From: Circinella umbellata
Taxonomy: Eukaryota; Mucoromycota; Mucoromycetes; Mucorales; Lichtheimiaceae
Direction of reading: 5' to 3'
DNA length: 64,000 bases
Assembly: GCA_025093555.1 (NCBI GenBank)
Contig: JAIWNF010000021.1
Coordinates: forward strand, 372,001 to 436,000
The translations under genes were made by a program, and so were the position numbers. The first letter of the stretch is position 1. Each line of letters opens with the position of its first letter. The notes beneath the pieces were generated by a model. It had not been told where the DNA came from and searched no databases. It saw only the letters and a program-made list of their open reading frames with translations. Below, piece after piece: positions 57,679 to 64,000 of the stretch.

Positions 57679-60457
57679 TGATTGAGTAATAACAATTACA
57701 TTAATAAGACCCTGTGTCCTGCGGTTGGACCACGCGCACGAGGTATTTTTTTTTTATTGAATAAAATTAGTGTGTAATTAATGGTAGCTGTACATAGAAT
57801 AAAGGTAATCTGATAATAAAATGGCTTTGTTCTATATAATCCCCATAAAGTGATGAACCGTAATAACTAAAAAAAAAAAAGGCATGATTTGACCACATGA
57901 GAGTATATAGTAATGATTTACCTTTATAGTAGTAAACTTACTCTTGTTGCCTAAATATCCGTAATTCATGTTAGTTATAAGCAGTTTAGGATCTGGACTT
58001 TATTTTTTCTTTTCATCATTGTATGTAATAATAAATAAAATAATAAGAATCAAGTAATAATAGTACTAATAGTATAATTATAAAAAGAAATCTTCAATAA
58101 AAATAAAAATAAAAAGCTATACAATGTTTTTCTTATTTTGACATTTACGTAATCATTTCGAGTGAAAGGAAAGTCAAGTTACGTATTTGCTTTTTTTAGA
58201 CAGCTTAAAAAACAAGTGGTCCCTGAGAAATATTAATAATATATAATTCATCGATATATATAAAAAAAATTGCTTGATTATTACCATTACTCAACCATTG
58301 TCCGTCAAAACCCCTTGTGAAAATAATAATAATAGGGATAATAATGATAGAAAAAGTTCCCCAAAGTTTAATGAATAAATAAATAACTTTAATCTTTTCC
58401 TGCAGCCTATTAAAATAAGCGTTGCAAAACTATCAAAATGGTAAATTAACAAATTAGAATTAAGGATTGACATTTTATTTAAATTATCATGCACTTATAA
58501 TAAACAGCTTACATACAAACACCGTATTATTAAGCTGTTACTTGAATCATCCTCTCTCATACATTTACTTTTTTTTTACATCCTTCCTATTTCTTCTTTT
58601 CTATAGTTTATTTTATTTCTAATTACCTTCTTTCTGTCTCTCCTTTTCCCTTTTAAAATTGCTCCTGTTTATTTTATTTTTCTTACGTACATGTACGTAT
58701 CACCAGCCCCTTTTTCTAACGAGCCACCTCAATAAGCATATCGGTATATAGTAAAGAAAACAAAAGACGAAACGAGTCGATCGATATATTTTTTCATATA
58801 ATAAATATACACAGCTTTTTCTTAAGAAGTAATAATAATAATAATAATATTAATAAAATTTTTCTTTTTTCAGATTAATATGAGTGATATGATGGTGAAT
58901 GGTTTGTTTATTTTCTTGCCGATGATGCAACAATTCCTATCATAAATAGCACAAAATAGTGCAGATACATTATAATACATGACGTATAAGAAAGTTTTTT
59001 TTATCTTGTTTCACTACTGCCAATAGTACATAGGATTATTCTTTTTTCTTTCTCTCTTTTATACGTAATATAGGGCATAATAGCATAATAATGCTGACAT
59101 GTGTATGTAATAGATCGCTTTGATGCTTCTGCAGCACTTCTCTCCTTTATACAACATCTATTGTATTCTATCTCATTATATAATATAACTATTTTCTCTC
59201 ATACATGCATAAAAAAATAAAAATAAAGAAGATATACATATAAATATAACGTGGTTATAATATGTAATTTCATAAAAGTTGGTTTAAAGAATAATAGCAT
59301 GTTACTTATTACATATCATCAACATGTTGTATATCCTCAGTTAATTTTTTTTCTTTATTCTTGAATATGATTATAACGTAATCGTGATTCTTTTCTTATA
59401 TAAATTTAATGGGTATCTTACTATACAGACTATTACATACACATATATACATATATATACATATAAGTGAAGGGGTGTATCGACAAAGAAGGGATGAGGA
59501 TATTTGTGATAAGCTTTTTTTGAAAATAAAAGTAGAATTAAAAACATGCCCACCTTCATACTAACCGATCGACATGCAAACGAATGGATTGATTACGATG
59601 GTGGCAGAAAAGACAACAGTCGAGCCTCTTTTTTTATATTACGTTTATTTTTTTTTTTTATTTTTTTTTGACGATCAAAAAGGTGCACTTTTTACTCTTA
59701 TTCTGCAAATACCCCATATATCAATGTACGTATTACTTTTTTTAAAAAAAGAAAAATAAGGAGATTAGAACGAAGGGGTATATTTTTATTTTATTTTTTT
59801 TTGGGGGGGGGATGCAAAAAGAAATAAAGGAAGAGAAGAAAAGAGGAGCATTTGAAAGGGGGGGGAAGAGTTGATGCTAAGAAATATAAGCAATAAAAAG
59901 ATAATAGTTTAACAAATAGCATAAAATTTTATAATAAAGGCTTATTGCGGCTCAATTTTTTCTTTTCTTTGAGAGGAGTTAGTTTTTTTTTATTTTTTGG
60001 GGGTAATAAAACACTTATAACGTTTATTATACTTTTACATTGAAGATTATACATTTATGGAGGTGATCACTATTTGAGGTTGTGGTGCAGTACGCAATTA
60101 CTATATACATATAGTGTTCCCATGTTATGTAGGTATAACAATAATAAAAAAAAACTCGTCAAAAAAAAATGAAACTCTATATAAACAATTCAAAATATCA
60201 ATTATTTTTATAATCTTTTTTCTTCTTCTCTCTCTCTCTTCTTTGCTTCCAATTATTCTTTTTTCTTTTTGAGAATAAAACACCCCCTCAACGCACAGAT
60301 AAACACTACGGTTTAAAAACAAAACAGAAAAAAAAACAAAAACACTTTTTACTTTATTTTTTATATATATTTTTATCTTTCTTTTATTTGTGTGTATCAT
60401 TATTTTGCTACTACTATTTATTACAAACTCAAAAAGCAAATAACTTTTATTATTATA
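56402..60457. other. 4.06-kb gene-free region upstream of the zinc-finger gene
   Basis: Starts with the 3' end of the complex I gene (AATAAATA near 56488). It contains a (TA)n-(TG)n run at 57644-57679, ATA/AAT runs near 58021-58100 and 58830-58860, and G-runs near 59803-59865. CT-rich tracts (60220-60260) lead to the zinc-finger gene. No coding region, RNA gene or transposon end was recognised. A long regulated promoter or long leader for the zinc-finger gene is a reasonable guess. Confidence 0.45.
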
Positions 60458-61735
60458 ATGTACAGTCCCAACTCATTTGATGTTTATTCTCATCATGATA
60501 CTAGTGAAGCTGCTTTTAGCGGAACATCCAATAATAGCAACAATGAAATGAATCATACTTTGATGAAATGGGTTCATGTTAAAGCTGAGTCACAACAAGA
60601 GCAACAATGTTATCCTCCAACTTTGTTTCACGCGCCTTTACCCCCGCCACCAACATTATCTGACAGCAATAATGGCTATCATCACTATAGCAACAATATC
60701 AGTAGTAATAGTAGCATTTCTAGCACGGGTTTTCAAGCAAACAGTTACTATGATGACATTGCTCCTAGCAACGATAATACTAGCATACATTATTCACCAC
60801 CAACCACCGATTATGATTCTATGATTCAGCAACAGCAACAAAATAGTCATCGCCTTTCAATTTATTCTGCTGCTTCAGTATTATCGACAACATCAGGAGA
60901 AGATCCCTATTATCCTGCTTATGATGACAGTCAAAATTTGACAGGTATCAATCATAACAATAAACTACCTTATCTTTCAAACGCGTCACCTTCATCATCT
61001 TTAGCTTCCTCTCCTTTTTCACCTGATTGTTGCTTGCAACAACAGCAACAACAACAACAACCTCCTGCTGATTATTATTTTCGACCACCACCATCAGCAA
61101 CAACAGATAGTTTAATTATACGTCAAGCATCAGATTATAACTCTCCAGTTCCATATGATAATGGAAGTAATAGTACATCGCCTTGTGCATGTTCTCCAAC
61201 AATTACCACCACTGCACTTGATTATGGTACTGCTGGTAATGGTGCCTTTCATCAACATGATACATTTTATATAAATCACCCCATTTCCCCCATTACACCC
61301 ACGGAAATGGTATCAGCCACAGAGCCTATTTCTTCAGCAATGCATCTGACAACAACTATGACAAATACTGTACCTGTTTCTACTACTATGAAAACGGCCA
61401 ATAAATCAACAGCATGTGTAGCAGCAAACAATTCAAATACATCGCTATCAACTGCAACAACAAAAACAACAAAATCCAAGTCAACAATAATTAATGGTGA
61501 TATTCGACCTTATGCATGCTGCATGTGTTCTCGAGCATTTGCACGTAAGCATGATCTGCAACGACATGTCCGAGTTCACACTGGCGACAAACCATATGTT
61601 TGTTTATGCTGTAAAAAGGCGTTTGCTCGAACAGACGCGCTCAAACGACACCTGAGAATGGAAGAAGCATGTAGACTTTCTCCAGAAGTACAGGCTATGA
61701 AATGTGCTGGTAAACGACGTTATCGAAACCTTTAA
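60458..61735 (+). CDS. C2H2 zinc-finger transcription factor
   Basis: A single-exon 425-residue frame starting at the ATG after an A/T-rich leader. The in-frame text before it lacks an ATG. Residues 1-350 are low-complexity (Ser, Asn, Thr, Tyr, Pro), with an 8-residue Gln run (~61039-61062), typical of activation regions. Two adjacent zinc fingers lie at the C-terminus. The first is CCMCSRAFARKHDLQRHVRVH (starting Cys354, spaced C-x2-C-x12-H-x3-H). The second is CLCCKKAFARTDALKRHLRMEEAC, in which the last ligand is Cys after six residues, a C2HC form. The linker is HTGDKPYV, the classic TGEKPY type. The end (QAMKCAGKRRYRNL) is familiar from Mucorales proteins. The target genes are unknown. 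Confidence 0.88.
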   Translation: MYSPNSFDVYSHHDTSEAAFSGTSNNSNNEMNHTLMKWVHVKAESQQEQQCYPPTLFHAPLPPPPTLSDSNNGYHHYSNNISSNSSISSTGFQANSYYDDIAPSNDNTSIHYSPPTTDYDSMIQQQQQNSHRLSIYSAASVLSTTSGEDPYYPAYDDSQNLTGINHNNKLPYLSNASPSSSLASSPFSPDCCLQQQQQQQQPPADYYFRPPPSATTDSLIIRQASDYNSPVPYDNGSNSTSPCACSPTITTTALDYGTAGNGAFHQHDTFYINHPISPITPTEMVSATEPISSAMHLTTTMTNTVPVSTTMKTANKSTACVAANNSNTSLSTATTKTTKSKSTIINGDIRPYACCMCSRAFARKHDLQRHVRVHTGDKPYVCLCCKKAFARTDALKRHLRMEEACRLSPEVQAMKCAGKRRYRNL

Positions 61736-63362
61736 TTTCTTTAATTTTTTTTTTTTACAATACTTTATTTTTTTTCTTATGAACTCTATTTTCGGTTCCT
61801 TTCTTTTCATTACTGTTTATTTCATCACGACATCTTTATTTTACTCACGTATATATAAACATTATCATTATAATAGCAACAAAATCCACTTGCCCCCTCA
61901 TCTCTTTCTTTTTGTTTTTGCTCCCCCTGTCCATTCCCTCCAATCACCCTCCCCTTCTCTCTCTCCCCCCCCCCAACAAAAGGAATTGACCGTTGATCAT
62001 TAGCATTCACCAATTCGCGCCTTTCTCAAAAAAAAAATTACACAGCATCACACAACGTATAGATATACTATTACTATTATATAGTAGTAAATAATAATAA
62101 TAATTTCATTATTACTATTACTATTATTATTGCCCTTTTCTTTCTCCTCCATATTCATTTTTTTTTCATTTCATTTCATTCTCATTTTCATTATTATTAT
62201 GCTTTATTATTATTATTATCATTATCATTATTATTACTATTATTATTATTTACTCTTATTATTACCTTCTCAACAATATAAATCTTTATCTTTTCAATAT
62301 TTGACTTGATTTTTCTGCCTTTCTTACAACCATCCATCCACACTTTACTCACACACACACACACACACACAAAAATACATACAACTACAATTATCATTAT
62401 ATATAAGCCCTTATTTCTTTTTCTATACGTATTCTACTATTACTACTACTACTACGTCTTTTTCTTTCTTATGTGTATGCCTTGACACAAACAATTTCCG
62501 CATATTATCCCTTGTTCGATCAGCCCTCCCTCCCCCCTTTTTTTTCTTACTTTTTTTTTTTCGTAAACCATTGCATATTTCTATTCATAAATAATATTAT
62601 CATATCTATATAAAAAGTTAAAAAGTGCTATTTATTTTTTGCTCTTTCTCAAATAAATATTATTATTAAATATTATTCTAGTTTCTTCAATTTTAAATTT
62701 AATTTTTTATGCAAGAATCTCTTATAAAGTGAATTATTAGATCTACCAAGTATTTGTGATGTTTTTTTTGCCCTGCATAAAAAAAAATAATCTTTGAGTT
62801 GTTGATTATTTTACTGCATGAAACAAAAAATTATTTATTTACTTACCGACGAATCCATTATTCATATAGCAAATAAGTTGTACTTAACCCCCCCCTCCTC
62901 CCGGGAAAAGAAACATATATACTTTCTAATCAGTAAATAACCAAGAAAGAAAAAAAGTTTCTTTTCGTAATAATAAATAACCCCTAACCCCTGAATCAAA
63001 TATTGTTTGTGGAGCCAATTGAACATTTATGTGCTTATAATTTAGCGTGTGTCTCTTGTTTGTGTTTATATAAGTGAATAATTAAAAAAATGAGTGATTT
63101 ACAAGAAAAAGTACGTAAAAAGTAAAACATAAAAAAAAGGAGACAAGTGGTTTTAAAGTGTACCTTATTTATTTTCGCAAGTAACTATTTATTTATTTAT
63201 TTATGTAATTTAGTAACAAATATTCTTATTTTTCATATCATTATTTAAGTATTAGTGAGTTAAATGAACCAGCCAGTATGAGAAATAAGCCAAATTTGAG
63301 TTTGTTTTTGTTTGTGCATAAAAAAAAAGGAGGAGGAGGGGGGGGAGAGTTGATTATTATTA
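61736..63362. other. Low-complexity 3' spacer
   Basis: Rich in simple repeats: ATT/TTA trinucleotide runs at 62085-62130 and 62185-62255, (CA)n at 62349-62371, TAC runs near 62436-62453, ATTT units at 63187-63203, and G-rich and C-rich tracts (62518-62537, 63331-63347). No gene or RNA recognised; both flanking genes end here, so it is a convergent spacer of unusual length. Confidence 0.5.
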
Positions 63363-64000
63363 TTATTCTGTTTCTTGTTCTACAGAAGAATGAGTGGTTG
63401 TTGATGCATTAACCATATTCATGCCAGCTCCGAGATAAATTTGAATGGCTCCAAGCGCGTTCACTTGTTGTAATCGTAACCTATTTCGTGAAGCCCATAC
63501 TATATTAAATGATAAAATTAGGTATACTATTAGATAACCGTAAAAAAAAAAGAAGATAATGATGATCATTGTATATAAAATTAATATTAATTAAGAGTAT
63601 ATTTTACCTAGAAGATAATAAAATGTTTGTGCAACTTCTGATCGATGCGCAATCGGGGAGAGCAATGTTTCGAGCGCGATACCTGATTCTTCTCGTGCTT
63701 GAGTAATCTTCCATTGTGCATAACTATATATTATCAATATTAGTGATTTAGGAAAAGAAAAGACAAACAAATAAATAAACAAGATGAAATTAAAGTTTGA
63801 CGTATTCTAATATTAATAATCCTTTACCTTAAAAAGTCATTTGCATCCCCATCATAAAGTAACGTCTTGGTTCCATCTTTTTATATTAAGCATATATTTT
63901 TAGGAGCATGATAATATCGTTGTCATTGTCATTGTCATTATATATATAATTTTCCTTTTTTAAATCGAGTTATACCATAGAATATTTATTTACCATGTTG
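63363..64000 (-). CDS. Unrecognised gene, 3' exons only (runs off right edge)
   Basis: Four exons can be joined on the minus strand: 64000-63994, 63876-63828, 63723-63608 and 63499-63363, all with GT-AG introns and one open frame to TAA at 63365-63363. The partial product (~102 residues) includes LLYDGDANDFLSYAQWKI, then LETLLSPIAHRSEVAQTFYYLL and LRLQQVNALGAIQIYL, followed by a Thr/Ser/Glu-rich end. It looks mainly helical. I do not recognise the family, and no function is proposed. The first two exon joins rest on splice-site fit alone. Confidence 0.6.

Noticed and set aside
57700..57740. tRNA-like word GCGGTTGGACC as a B box
   Set aside because: Does not fit GGTTCRANYCC and no A box lies upstream.

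Overview
The window is nuclear DNA of a fungus, most likely one of the Mucorales or another early-diverging (Mucoromycota) lineage. This is inferred from AT-rich spacers, many short GT-AG introns (mostly 60-110 bases), a zinc-finger protein of a kind familiar from Mucorales, and a transposon set (MULE, hAT, PIF/Harbinger, Merlin, Helitron, Ty3) typical of such genomes. I could not search a database, so the species is open.

The left part (1-35.4 kb) is almost entirely transposable elements inserted into one another. From left to right: a TA-target DDE element (right part only, ends 1496) sits in an intron of a Merlin transposase gene (1523-2296). A Mutator-like element with ~98-bp inverted repeats follows (2351-6319). 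Then comes one long broken gene on the minus strand (17831 back to 7142) that joins a zinc-finger/DDE transposase to a ubiquitin-protease-like domain. It is split by a tRNA-derived SINE (16356-16742), a full Ty3/Gypsy retrotransposon with LTRs identical by eye (10180-15504) and a non-autonomous hAT (7345-9259). A decayed Helitron (19109-28600) is split by a TA element (20021-24040), which is itself split by an intact PIF/Harbinger element (20421-23430). Two more TA-flanked MITEs (18299-19104, 28635-29640), a GC-rich hairpin cluster (~29886-30010) and a small MITE (30740-31021) follow. The block ends with an apparently intact autonomous hAT (31100-35371) whose five-exon transposase joins into one open frame.

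The right part (36.7-64 kb) holds ordinary host genes with introns: a DDHD-domain phospholipase (36762-40101, +), a VPS9-domain Rab exchange factor convergent with it (40619-44110, -), a CHORD-CS Hsp90 co-chaperone (45351-46842, +), an alpha-arrestin with a PPxY motif (47212-49428, +), the 75-kDa subunit of respiratory complex I (53479-56401, +), a C2H2 zinc-finger protein (60458-61735, +), and an unrecognised gene running off the right edge (63363-64000, -). For all five complete multi-exon host genes the exon lengths sum to a multiple of three, which supports the models.

The genes do not form a pathway, although the phospholipase, VPS9 protein and arrestin all concern membrane traffic. No rRNA, free-standing tRNA, CRISPR array or defence system was seen. 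The most unusual items are the transposase-peptidase fusion with three datable insertions, the three-level Helitron nest, two intact DNA transposons, and hexamer arrays at the ends of both hAT elements.
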